DNA of 64,000 nt from Candidatus Tiddalikarchaeum anstoanum (GTDB taxonomy: Archaea > Nanobdellota > Nanobdellia > Tiddalikarchaeales > Tiddalikarchaeaceae), in assembly GCA_902385255.1 (NCBI GenBank), contig CABMEV010000012.1, positions 1 through 64,000 of the forward strand. The letters are read 5' to 3'. The notes beneath the pieces were generated by a model, which was not told the DNA's origin, made no database searches, and was given only the letters and a program-made list of their open reading frames with translations. The position numbers and the translations under genes are program-made. Position 1 is the first letter of the stretch. The number at the start of each line of letters is the position of its first letter. This document shows positions 53,451 through 60,971 of the stretch, piece after piece.

Positions 53451-53939
53451 ATGAATAAGTATTCTTATCCTATTGAAGAAAAGAGTATTTTGTATATTAC
53501 TTCTAAATCTCCTGCTCATAAAAAAGTATTGCTTAATCATGAAGAGTATGATTTGACTAACGCTATTGATTTTTTATGTGAAGAAGGTACTGAGGTTAAA
53601 GCTGCTTTTGGTGGAGAAGTTGTTACAATATTTAATGAGGTTAATAAGAATTATAATGGATTTGAAGAACCTTCTTTGGATATTATGAAGCAGAGTGAGC
53701 AGGATGGGAATTATGTTGTTTTAAAGCATGATAATAATGAGTTTTCAATTTATAGTCATTTGAAAAAAGATAGTATTAGAGTGGTTAAGGGCTCTCGAGT
53801 TAAAGTGGGAGATGTTTTGGGTTATGTTGGCAGTACGGGTTGGTCAATTAAACCTCATTTGCATTTTATGGTATTCAAATTTGTTAAAGCTTTTCCTAGA
53901 AGGGATTACGTTTCACTAAAAATAGTATGGAAAACTTAA
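53451..53939 (+). CDS. M23 (LytM)-like peptidase fold, one zinc ligand missing
   Basis: 162 aa. The M23 core is clear: GTEVKAAFGGEVVTI, VVLKHDNNEFSIYSHL, VKVGDVLGYVGSTG and KPHLHF (H136, H138). In M23 enzymes the first ligand pair is H-x-x-x-D; here it reads T36-N-A-I-D40, so the His is lost. There is no signal peptide. Catalysis on peptidoglycan is doubtful; a structural or regulatory role, or cytosolic location, is possible. TATA TGTTTATAACT lies ~26 nt upstream of the ATG. T-ending codons dominate, unlike the topoisomerase genes just before. Confidence 0.75.
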   Translation: MNKYSYPIEEKSILYITSKSPAHKKVLLNHEEYDLTNAIDFLCEEGTEVKAAFGGEVVTIFNEVNKNYNGFEEPSLDIMKQSEQDGNYVVLKHDNNEFSIYSHLKKDSIRVVKGSRVKVGDVLGYVGSTGWSIKPHLHFMVFKFVKAFPRRDYVSLKIVWKT

Positions 53940-54002
53940 TTTTAGTAAACCAAAATTTTAAAAAGCCGAAAAGCACTTTCTTTTCTTATCAAAGTATTAC
54001 CT

Positions 54003-54075
54003 GCCTCGGTAGCTCAGCAGGTAGAGCACTTGCCTGTTAAGCAAGTTGTCACAGGTTCGAGTCCTGTCCGGGGCG
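54003..54075 (+). tRNA. tRNA-Asn (anticodon GUU)
   Basis: 73 nt including a G discriminator. Acceptor GCCUCGG/CCGGGGC, D arm GCUC/GAGC, anticodon arm CUUGC/GCAAG with loop CUGUUAA (GUU), T arm ACAGG/CCUGU with loop UUCGAGU. CCA is not encoded. TATA-like TTTTAAAAAG lies about 45 nt upstream. Its last 13-14 bases recur at 58269-58282 and 61586-61598, marking it as a probable integration site. Confidence 0.95.
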
Positions 54076-54178
54076 AAATTTAATTATTATTTATGTTATG
54101 TACACTTCTATTTGATGAAATTAATATAAGACTGGGAGCTAAAGTTATATATAAAGAACTTTTTATCAAAACATATTT

Positions 54179-55174
54179 ATGTTCGGGTTATCTAAATTAT
54201 TAATAGTTTGGAGGCTGGTTATGGTTGTGAGTAAGATTTTGTTAATTATTTTTGTTGTGTTTTTTTCTTTGTTTAGTGTTGGTTTTTGTTTTTATGTTGA
54301 TGGTTTTGAGGATGGGAATTATGATGCGAATCCTGTGTGGGTTCCTACAGGTGGGACTTGGGGTGTTAATACTAATAATCCTCATACTGGGTCATACTCG
54401 GTTTATGGAACTGTTGGGTCAAGTCCGAGCCATCAGCTTAAAGTGAACATTTCTAGTGTAGGTGGTAATGTTGTTAATTATACTGTTTGGTTGAAGATTA
54501 CGACAGCGAATGCAGCTGGTGTAGCAGGTCTTTGGATTTATGAAGGTGATGTGGCAAAGTATTATTTGAAAGCGCATTATGCAGGATTTTACAAAGGTTG
54601 GTATTTTGACAGCGACGCTTCCTGCCATAGCAAACCAAAACTATCTTCAACTGAGCCGTCAACGAATCACTGGTACTATTTAGTAATACAGAGAAAAGTT
54701 AGTGAGAATAAAGCAAGAGCTTACGTGTACGATAGTGATGGCACAACAATACTGCTTGACAGCGGTGACTTAACAGATTCATGCAGCAGCGCGAACATAA
54801 ACAAGATAGGATTATTCAGCCAAGACGGCACAGTATACTACGATGATGTTAACATAGGCGAAATGAACGCTACCGAACTTGAAGGACGAAACGCGATAGA
54901 AGAAGGTATCCATTCTAGCGTTCTAGGACCCAGTGCTGTAATTTACACAGACCAGAAATTATACATATATAACGGGACTCACAAATTAGGAACGTTTGAC
55001 AAAGTAGTAAAAACAAATAATCAAGTGTGGGCATTCAATTACATCACAAGCGGAGAAAATTATCAAAGCATGAAGAACTTAACAAACGTAATCTACTTTT
55101 GGGAACAAGGAAACATGTCATACTCAGAAATCAAAACAGCAGTAGGACAATACATAAACAACACCAAACAATAA
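54179..55174 (+). CDS. Secreted LamG/jelly-roll-like protein
   Basis: 331 aa. A hydrophobic signal segment (KILLIIFVVFFSLFSVGFCF, about residues 18-37) is followed by a beta-sandwich-like domain of ~190 residues (DGFEDGNYDANPVW, YLVIQRKVSENKARAYVYD, KIGLFSQDGTVYYDDVNIG) typical of concanavalin-like glycan-binding folds. The last ~100 residues are unrecognised. The promoter TATATATAA at 54146-54154 resembles that of the downstream repeat copies. Codons are T-rich up to about 54590, then A/C-rich. It is the first gene of putative cassette 1. Confidence 0.7.
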   Translation: MFGLSKLLIVWRLVMVVSKILLIIFVVFFSLFSVGFCFYVDGFEDGNYDANPVWVPTGGTWGVNTNNPHTGSYSVYGTVGSSPSHQLKVNISSVGGNVVNYTVWLKITTANAAGVAGLWIYEGDVAKYYLKAHYAGFYKGWYFDSDASCHSKPKLSSTEPSTNHWYYLVIQRKVSENKARAYVYDSDGTTILLDSGDLTDSCSSANINKIGLFSQDGTVYYDDVNIGEMNATELEGRNAIEEGIHSSVLGPSAVIYTDQKLYIYNGTHKLGTFDKVVKTNNQVWAFNYITSGENYQSMKNLTNVIYFWEQGNMSYSEIKTAVGQYINNTKQ

Positions 55175-55188
55175 AAAAAGATGAAAAA

Positions 55189-55593
55189 ATGAAGTTTAAT
55201 AAATGGATAAAAGAAAACAAGAACTTACTAATTGTATTAGGTGTGATTGGATTAGTCCTTGTTGGTATTTTTGGTTATAATTGGTATACTATGTATAGGA
55301 TTGAACAAATGTTAGATATTACTAATGTTTCGACTAATATTGGTACAAATGTTATTAAGACATTAAGAGAGTTTGGTGAAGCTAATGTTATAATTTCTGT
55401 TAATTTGAGCAGTTCTGATGAACTTAACTCATTAGTTATATCAACATTATCGGAAGAAGAATTTAGACCAAGACATATCAGTCTGTATGGAACTTGGTTT
55501 TCAGGTTATCTAAGTGTAATTGGATTTGAAAAATTAAAGAATAACCCCTATATTTTAAGTATTGAAATAAATGAGGCAGTGAGCGGAAGTTGA
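55189..55593 (+). CDS. Membrane-anchored I9-like propeptide/inhibitor protein
   Basis: 134 aa from MKFNKWIKENKN; the open frame continues upstream into the preceding gene but without a plausible start. One membrane helix (LLIVLGVIGLVLVGIFGYNW) is followed by a ~75-residue domain resembling a subtilisin propeptide (I9): VIISVNLSSSDE early, and FSGYLSVIGFEKLKNNPYI at the end, which matches the usual 'gf-x-L-x-x-n-p-x-V' finish. It overlaps the start of the protease gene by 4 bp. It may chaperone or inhibit that protease in trans; this is inferred. Confidence 0.65.
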   Translation: MKFNKWIKENKNLLIVLGVIGLVLVGIFGYNWYTMYRIEQMLDITNVSTNIGTNVIKTLREFGEANVIISVNLSSSDELNSLVISTLSEEEFRPRHISLYGTWFSGYLSVIGFEKLKNNPYILSIEINEAVSGS

Positions 55594-58157
55594 AAAAACT
55601 GTTAAATACAAAATTTGTATTTAATTTAAGAATCCCAAGATATATTACTATAAATTATTCTATCCCTAAAATGTTGTTAGAGACTAAATTAATCACTTTT
55701 ATTTGTTTATTTATTATTTGTCTTTTTTTTGTTGAACCTGTTTTTGCAATAAATCAATCTTCTAATTCTTCTGAAGATATTTCTCATCAAACTAATTTTA
55801 CATATATAAATGGAACTTGCCAAAATACCACTTTATTTAATCTAACTCAGCAAAATGAAACGCTAATCGAAATAAATCCTTGTTTAAATATTTCTTGTCA
55901 AGAAGGATTTCAGTGTGTTCAAGGAAAATGTATATTAAATTTATCTTATCGAAACGTTGATTTTAACATAATTTATGGTTTAAGTTTTAATAAATGGGTT
56001 AATGTTATTGTTAATTTATATGATGAAAGTTCATTTGTTTTTTCTTCCAATTTAGCATTAAACCGTGAATTATATACACAAAGAGCAGGATATTTTTATA
56101 AAACAGAAGATGAAGTTTTATCTACTATTCCGGAAGGAGAATTTATTCTAAGACATACGTTTGGATTAGCTAACAGTTTTTCAGGACTTATAACTTTAGA
56201 AGGATTAATGTATCTCCAAAACAATTCAAAAGTTTTTATGATATCCTCTAATGAAAGAGTTTATCAAAGTTTAGACCAAAGTGTTCCGTTTATTAATGCA
56301 AATGATATCTGGACTATACAAATTAATACTGAAAATTTAACTGGGACTCATCAAACCGTTTGTGTTATTGACTCGGGTGTTAATGATACCCATCCTGATT
56401 TAAATAATAAAGTTATTGCTCAACACTGCTTTTGTGCTTATGGTGGAGGTTGTTGTCCCCCAAATAATTCTGTTGAAGGTAATGATGCTGAAGATGGAAC
56501 TGGTCATGGAACTCATGTTTCAGGAATAATAGTGGCAGATGGATATTTGAAAGGGGTTGCACCTGGAGCAAGTATAGTTGTGGTTAAGGTTTTTGATTCG
56601 TTAGGTAATGGATATATAGATGATACTACTGCAGCTGTTGAATGGTGTTATAATAATTCAAAAAAATATAATATTTCTATTATAACAATGAGTTTAGGTG
56701 CGAGTTTATATGATGATTATTGTGATTCTAATTATAATACTTTGACTAAAAATATAGAATCAGCTATTAATACAGGTATTTTTGTTGATGCTGCTGCAGG
56801 TAATGGTGCTAATTTTACACATATTTCTTCTCCAGCGTGTATTTCTAATGTTACTTCTGTTGGTGCAACTTACGATGCTAATGTTGGTGAACAAGATTGG
56901 TGTAAAACATGGAATCAGGATCATACTCAGTGTATTGAATATTTATGTAATGATACTATAACCTTCGCAGATAGAATTGCTTGCTTTAGTAATCGTAATA
57001 GTATTACTTCTTTATTTGCTCCTGGTGCAATAATTAATTCAACAAGTTATACTGGTGGTTATGAAGAAAGGTCTGGCACATCTATGGCTGCTCCTCATGT
57101 TGCTGGTGTTGCTGCTTTGATGAAGCAAGCTAATTCGAGTCTTACTCCTTTTGATATTCGTAGCATTATGCAAAGAACAGGTGTTAGTGTTTATGATCCT
57201 TTGTCTAAACTGACTTTTCCGAGAATAGATGCTTATCGTTCAGTTATGGCTAGTATTCATGATTTGGTGGTTAGTGATGCTGAAATTTTTGATAGTAATA
57301 ATAAGTATAACTTGTTTAGTTTTAATGTTTTTAATGACTTGAACGAGACAATTAATAATATTAATTGGAGTGTTAGTCTCGGAGATGGTAATATTATAAA
57401 TAATACTGCGGATATCTCGATTGGTGCTTATGATGATTTATGGGTTTTTATAGAACATACTTATGATAATGTTGGAGATTACACTGTTAATGTGACTGCG
57501 AATAGTACGACTGATTCTAGCAATTGGCAATCTTTACTTGTAACTATTGACAAAGATTTTGGAATCAGCGACATTGACGTATTATGCACTGATTGTCTTG
57601 GAACAAGAGTGTTCGGATTCAACATTACGAATTATTATACTCCAATAACAGCAAATTGGAGCATTAAACTCGGAGATGGAAATGAATTAAGCAGTACAGA
57701 AACAATTAACTTAAACCAGTATGAAGACATCTGGGTCTTTGTAGAACACGATTATGACGAAATCGGGAATTATACAATTAATTCTACAGCAACGAGCGAA
57801 GAATTGACAAGATACTCGAACAATGCATTTGCAAATATTACACAAGTATTAAGCGAGAACTTAAAATTATTAAACTTAGGAATATTCAACAGCACAGGAT
57901 TATACAGAATATTCAACTTCACAATACAAAACAACGGCACACAGAACCAATCAGGAATATACTGGCAGTTCAACATAAGCGGAGAAACGCCAGTTAATAG
58001 CAATGAAATAAACCTAACAGTAAATGAAGAAGTATGGACATTTATAGAATACACTTATCCGAGCGCAGGCAGTTACACAATCACAGCAAAAGCAGACCCA
58101 GACGACTTGATACAAGAATTCAACGAAAACGACAACGAAGAAACACTAAATGACTAA
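55590..58157 (+). CDS. Subtilisin-like serine protease (S8) with three C-terminal beta repeats
   Basis: 855 aa from a TTG overlapping the previous stop; an ATG at 55671 would give a cleaner signal peptide (LITFICLFIICLFFVEPVFA). An I9-like propeptide (VNVIVNLYDE ... GLITLEGLMYLQNNSKV) precedes the catalytic domain: Asp in VIDSGVNDTHPDL (~residue 261), His in GHGTHVSG (~308), Ser in GTSMAAPHVAGVAAL (~498). Three ~95-residue CARDB/PKD-like repeats follow, each with a W-V/T-F-I/V-E-x-x-Y block. An extracellular degradative enzyme. Codon usage changes abruptly near 57545, between repeats 1 and 2. Confidence 0.88.
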   Translation: MKKLLNTKFVFNLRIPRYITINYSIPKMLLETKLITFICLFIICLFFVEPVFAINQSSNSSEDISHQTNFTYINGTCQNTTLFNLTQQNETLIEINPCLNISCQEGFQCVQGKCILNLSYRNVDFNIIYGLSFNKWVNVIVNLYDESSFVFSSNLALNRELYTQRAGYFYKTEDEVLSTIPEGEFILRHTFGLANSFSGLITLEGLMYLQNNSKVFMISSNERVYQSLDQSVPFINANDIWTIQINTENLTGTHQTVCVIDSGVNDTHPDLNNKVIAQHCFCAYGGGCCPPNNSVEGNDAEDGTGHGTHVSGIIVADGYLKGVAPGASIVVVKVFDSLGNGYIDDTTAAVEWCYNNSKKYNISIITMSLGASLYDDYCDSNYNTLTKNIESAINTGIFVDAAAGNGANFTHISSPACISNVTSVGATYDANVGEQDWCKTWNQDHTQCIEYLCNDTITFADRIACFSNRNSITSLFAPGAIINSTSYTGGYEERSGTSMAAPHVAGVAALMKQANSSLTPFDIRSIMQRTGVSVYDPLSKLTFPRIDAYRSVMASIHDLVVSDAEIFDSNNKYNLFSFNVFNDLNETINNINWSVSLGDGNIINNTADISIGAYDDLWVFIEHTYDNVGDYTVNVTANSTTDSSNWQSLLVTIDKDFGISDIDVLCTDCLGTRVFGFNITNYYTPITANWSIKLGDGNELSSTETINLNQYEDIWVFVEHDYDEIGNYTINSTATSEELTRYSNNAFANITQVLSENLKLLNLGIFNSTGLYRIFNFTIQNNGTQNQSGIYWQFNISGETPVNSNEINLTVNEEVWTFIEYTYPSAGSYTITAKADPDDLIQEFNENDNEETLND

Positions 58158-58163
58158 AAGATT

Positions 58164-58282
58164 AAAGGAGAACTTTTATCGTAAACTATTTATTTTAGCG
58201 CTGCTCATTAGATTCTTGTAGGACTACTAATACGCATTAGAGTTTAGGTGTTAGACTGTTTGGCACGCTCCTGTCCCGGGCG
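58164..58282 (+). repeat. Dispersed ~120-bp repeat, copy A (ends at tRNA-derived core)
   Basis: Shares AAAGGAGAACTTTTATC, AAACTATTTATT, AGCGCTGCTCA, then a TTGTAG...CTAC hairpin and TAGGTGTTAG with copies at 60639 and 61463. It lacks the TATATATAA box of the other copies. It ends in TCCTGTCCCGGGCG, the tRNA-Asn 3' end with one change. Confidence 0.75.
58269..58282 (+). other. Putative attachment site (tRNA-Asn 3'-end copy 1)
   Basis: 13 of 14 bases match 54062-54075. It is separated from the intact tRNA by 4.2 kb and sits at the end of repeat A, as expected for a distal attachment site. Confidence 0.5.
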
Positions 58283-58313
58283 TAAAAGTTAATATCGAAT
58301 ATGGGTTGATTTT

Positions 58314-58970
58314 ATGATTTCAGTTCAAGATTTGTATAAAAAATGGGCAAGTTCTTACGATACTGATATTAATGGAGTAATATATTTAGAGGAAGAGGTT
58401 ACTAAAAAATGGTTTAATTTTAAGAATAAAACTATTTTAGACTTGGGCTGCGGCACAGGAAGATATGCAATACCTTTATCCAATTCAAATAAAGTTGTAG
58501 GTGTTGATTCTAGTCAGTCAATGCTTGAAATTGCACGCAAAAAAATAAAGAATAAAAATATTACTTTTGTAAATAGTGATGTAACTAATTATACTCCTTC
58601 GCAAAAGTTTGATGTTATATTATCAATGCTTGTTTATGACCATGTTAAAAATTTAAAGAAAGCAATAGGTGTTGTTAAGGATGCGAGCAAGAGAGGAACT
58701 GAATTGTTTATTTCTAATGTTCATCCTTATCGCGCATTTTTAGTATCTTTAAATAAAAATAGAGCAAGATTCCCTCATGGTTATGAGAGCTATCAATATT
58801 ATCATCCTTTGGATGAGTATCTTCATTTACTTCGTCCATTAGGTTTTGAATTAGTTGATTATAAAGACTTAATATTTACTAAAAAAATGTTAACTCCAAA
58901 ATTCAAAAAAGCAGGAGAAGAAGAAAACGAATTAGTTGCGGTAATATACTATTTTAAAAAAATTAATTAA
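58314..58970 (+). CDS. SAM-dependent methyltransferase
   Basis: 218 aa, small class I enzyme. Motif I LDLGCGTGRYA at about 42-52, acidic VVGVDSSQSM as motif II, and DVILSMLVYDHV as motif IV. Members of this group methylate small molecules; no substrate can be named. TATA-like AAAGTTAATATCG at 58285-58297, directly after the tRNA-derived core, is 24 nt before the ATG, so its promoter forms the left edge of the second cassette. Confidence 0.85.
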   Translation: MISVQDLYKKWASSYDTDINGVIYLEEEVTKKWFNFKNKTILDLGCGTGRYAIPLSNSNKVVGVDSSQSMLEIARKKIKNKNITFVNSDVTNYTPSQKFDVILSMLVYDHVKNLKKAIGVVKDASKRGTELFISNVHPYRAFLVSLNKNRARFPHGYESYQYYHPLDEYLHLLRPLGFELVDYKDLIFTKKMLTPKFKKAGEEENELVAVIYYFKKIN

Positions 58971-59041
58971 ACTTTTTCTATTCTTTAGCGTAAACCTAAA
59001 ACTCCTATTTTTTTAATAAACAAAATCTTTATATTATATAC

Positions 59042-59081
59042 TTACCTGTTTTTAGGTATGATTATACCTGAAATAAGGTAA
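59042..59081. promoter_or_regulatory. 40-bp palindromic operator of the MNT/HEPN operon
   Basis: Half-sites alternate as TTACCT-N6-AGGTA-N6-TACCT-N6-AGGTAA. Same-orientation half-sites repeat every 22 bp, so all lie on one helix face. A TATA-like CTTTATATTATAT ends just before it and the MNT start codon is 7 nt after. Binding would block the start site; the winged-helix MNT protein is the obvious candidate repressor. Confidence 0.7.
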
Positions 59082-59087
59082 TGTTTT

Positions 59088-59708
59088 ATGTTGACCCAGA
59101 AGCAGTTGATTTTGTTAAGTGTGTTTGTTCCTAATCTGTTTAAGGAGTACTCTTTTTCAGAATTGAAAAGGGCTTTGGCTGAGAAGTCTAACAGTGTTTT
59201 GCAGAATGCTCTTAAGCAGTTTAAGAGTGAAAACTTAGTTGTTGAGAGAAGTATGGGCACGTCTAAATTGTATAAGATTAATCTTGATAATAATCTGGTT
59301 TTTGATTATATTGGTATAATAAATAAAGGTAAGTTGTCCAAGCAGGTTGAGAGAACAATTAGTCTGATTAAGGAAGAGGTTGATAAGTATACTTTTTTTT
59401 ATTCAGTAGTGATTTTTGGCTCTTGGGCGGTTGGTGAGGAGAGAAAAGATTCGGATTTGGATATTGCAGTTTTTATTGAAAAGGATGAGGATAAGAAGAA
59501 GGTTGAGTCTGCTTTGAATTCTGCAGAACAAAAATCATTAATTAAATTGGACAGCCATGTTATTTCTCAGGATGAATTCTTGGAAATGCTTAGACTAGAT
59601 GAGGAAAACTTAGGTAAGGAGATAGCGCGTAAGCATCTGGTTGTGCATAACAGCAAACTTTTTTATTCAGTGTTAATTAAGGGTGTGAAGAATGGATTCA
59701 AACTTTAA
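59088..59708 (+). CDS. MNT-type nucleotidyltransferase with N-terminal winged helix (antitoxin)
   Basis: 206 aa. Residues 1-70 form a winged helix (SFSELKRALAEKSNSVLQNAL). The nucleotidyltransferase core has VVIFGSWAVGEERKDSDLDIAVF, with G111-S112 and catalytic D123 and D125. In MntA/HepT pairs the MNT protein neutralises the HEPN partner, in studied cases by AMPylation. It starts just after the palindromic operator and overlaps the HEPN gene by 17 bp. T-rich codons contrast with the A-rich partner gene. Confidence 0.88.
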   Translation: MLTQKQLILLSVFVPNLFKEYSFSELKRALAEKSNSVLQNALKQFKSENLVVERSMGTSKLYKINLDNNLVFDYIGIINKGKLSKQVERTISLIKEEVDKYTFFYSVVIFGSWAVGEERKDSDLDIAVFIEKDEDKKKVESALNSAEQKSLIKLDSHVISQDEFLEMLRLDEENLGKEIARKHLVVHNSKLFYSVLIKGVKNGFKL

Positions 59709-60165
59709 ACTTTACTTATCAAGATCCGAGAACGAGTTGAACTTGGCAGGAATAATATTTCAACTAAGCATCAACAAAGAATTACAGTTAGATATTTTCA
59801 AAGTAAAGCCGGACACCTATTTTAGTGCTGCAATATCTCACGCGTATTACTGCATATTCTATGCAGCTAAAGCATACTTATTGACGAAAAATGTGAAGAC
59901 TAATCCTCCAGAAGAGCATAGGAAGACCTTTGAAGAGTTCAAGAAATTAGTGGACAAAGGAATAATTGACAAAGAGCTGCTGGAACTCTACGAAGATGCA
60001 TTGATAAAAGCAGACGCGCTCCTTGATATATTTCAGCAGGAGAAAGGAAAGAGAGGAAAATTTACTTATAGAAAACTGCCTCAAGCAAACCAAGAGCCTG
60101 CAAATGAAAGCTTGGAACACGCTAAGACATTCTTCAAGCACATGTACAACCTTTGCGAAATATGA
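59692..60165 (+). CDS. HEPN-domain protein (partner of MNT)
   Basis: 157 aa, all helical. YFSAAISHAYYCIFYAAKAYLL near 42-63 is the characteristic second HEPN helix, and EEHRKTFEEF follows. I cannot see the R-x4-6-H motif of RNase-active HEPN toxins, so this may be a non-nuclease HEPN, as in many MNT-linked proteins. It overlaps the MNT gene by 17 bp, giving translational coupling. Confidence 0.8.
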   Translation: MDSNFKLYLSRSENELNLAGIIFQLSINKELQLDIFKVKPDTYFSAAISHAYYCIFYAAKAYLLTKNVKTNPPEEHRKTFEEFKKLVDKGIIDKELLELYEDALIKADALLDIFQQEKGKRGKFTYRKLPQANQEPANESLEHAKTFFKHMYNLCEI

Positions 60166-60250
60166 TTTTTTAAGTTTTAATCGCTTGATTTTGAGGAATA
60201 AAGGAAGTAATATCCTTACATGTTTAAGTTCTGCGTCCTTTTTTATTTTT

Positions 60251-60598
60251 ATGAACTTTTACGATATTGGTTACAGTACATATGAGGAAAGCGAATATAA
60301 ACAGTTAGTTCACAAGGTTAAATATACACAAGACGAGTTTGAAAACATAATAACTACTATTATTGCGGATATTCTGAAGAATGACTCTACAAAAGATGAA
60401 GAATCTTTTCAAAATATATTTTATAATGTGGTTGAAGAGCTTGTTAAGAATTACGGTTTTAAAAAACTAGATTTCGCTGCTCGAATTGATTTTTTTGGTT
60501 GGGCGAGAATATTAGATGAAACGGATTGGAAAGGGCAGCGTGGGAATGTACTGGAGAAATTGACAAAAGATATAAAAGAGAAGATTAAGAAAATTTAA
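60251..60598 (+). CDS. Small hypothetical protein
   Basis: 115 aa from MNFYDIGYSTYEESEY, not recognised. It is soluble, acidic in the first half with a Lys-rich end, likely helical. The open frame extends upstream into the HEPN gene in another phase without a believable start. It lies 85 bp after the HEPN gene; whether it belongs to that operon is unclear. Repeat copy B starts 41 bp after its stop. Confidence 0.55.
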   Translation: MNFYDIGYSTYEESEYKQLVHKVKYTQDEFENIITTIIADILKNDSTKDEESFQNIFYNVVEELVKNYGFKKLDFAARIDFFGWARILDETDWKGQRGNVLEKLTKDIKEKIKKI

Positions 60599-60638
60599 GG
60601 AAGTTTTCTTAGCTGGAGTTACATTAAAATTCGATATC

Positions 60639-60760
60639 AAAGGTATATATAAGGAAAGGAGAACTTTTATCGCAAACTATTTATTCTAGCGCTGCTCAGT
60701 AGATCTTTGTAGATTATAGGACTATAAAGAAATATCTAATTATAGGTGTGCTAGTTTTTT
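60639..60760 (+). repeat. Dispersed ~120-bp repeat, copy B, with promoter, hairpin and T-run (candidate small RNA)
   Basis: AAAGG before TATATATAA (60644-60652) gives a strong archaeal BRE/TATA, predicting a start near 60673. The downstream part contains AGCGCT, then CTTTGTAG (60705-60712) pairing with CTATAAAG (60722-60729) around a 9-nt loop, and ends in TTTTTT at 60755-60760. That is a complete transcription unit of about 85 nt. The tRNA-derived core found at the end of A and C is absent. The 315-bp gap between genes here is otherwise empty except for a doubtful small frame. Confidence 0.7.
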
Positions 60761-60971
60761 GAGTACTTCCTGGTTCTTTTTTGAGAATTTAAAAAATGAT
60801 AGTTTGGCCATATCTTTTGTTATTTTTTTAAAAACTGCTGGCTGTTTCTTAGTTAAAGTTACTTTAGGAGTAGTCATATTAATATTATCTTATTTTATCA
60901 TTTATAACTATTTTCATTTATTAAAATCTTTAAAAGAGTCTAATATGTCCTGCATGGACTCAGCAAGGTAA
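60759..60971 (+). CDS. Doubtful small membrane protein
   Basis: 70 aa from a TTG at the end of repeat B's T-run. Residues about 16-52 are two hydrophobic stretches (AISFVIFLKTAGCFLVKV, LGVVILILSYFIIYNYF). The last 58 bases overlap the Doc gene on the other strand. It could be a small toxin-like membrane peptide or chance; no homologue is recognised. Confidence 0.25.
   Translation: MSTSWFFFENLKNDSLAISFVIFLKTAGCFLVKVTLGVVILILSYFIIYNYFHLLKSLKESNMSCMDSAR

Larger units (their letters stand above)
54076..58282. mobile_element. Putative integrated cassette 1 in tRNA-Asn
   Basis: Bounded on the left by the intact tRNA 3' end (54062-54075, TCCTGTCCGGGGCG) and on the right by a copy with one change at 58269-58282 (TCCTGTCCCGGGCG). 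It carries a secreted protein, an I9-like membrane protein and a subtilisin-like protease, and ends with repeat copy A. No integrase is visible, so mobility would need an enzyme in trans; the boundary assignment is an inference. Confidence 0.45.

Noticed and set aside
55027-55188. N-terminal extension of the I9-like protein
   Set aside because: Overlaps the end of the preceding secreted-protein gene in another phase; the ATG at 55189 gives a normal basic start followed by a membrane helix.
58259-58282. A degenerate tRNA gene
   Set aside because: Only the 3' half of the T arm and acceptor strand are present; no D or anticodon arm can be found, so an attachment-site copy explains it better.
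60023-60250. N-terminal extension of the 115-aa protein
   Set aside because: It lies in an alternative phase of the HEPN gene; the ATG at 60251 follows directly in open intergenic DNA.
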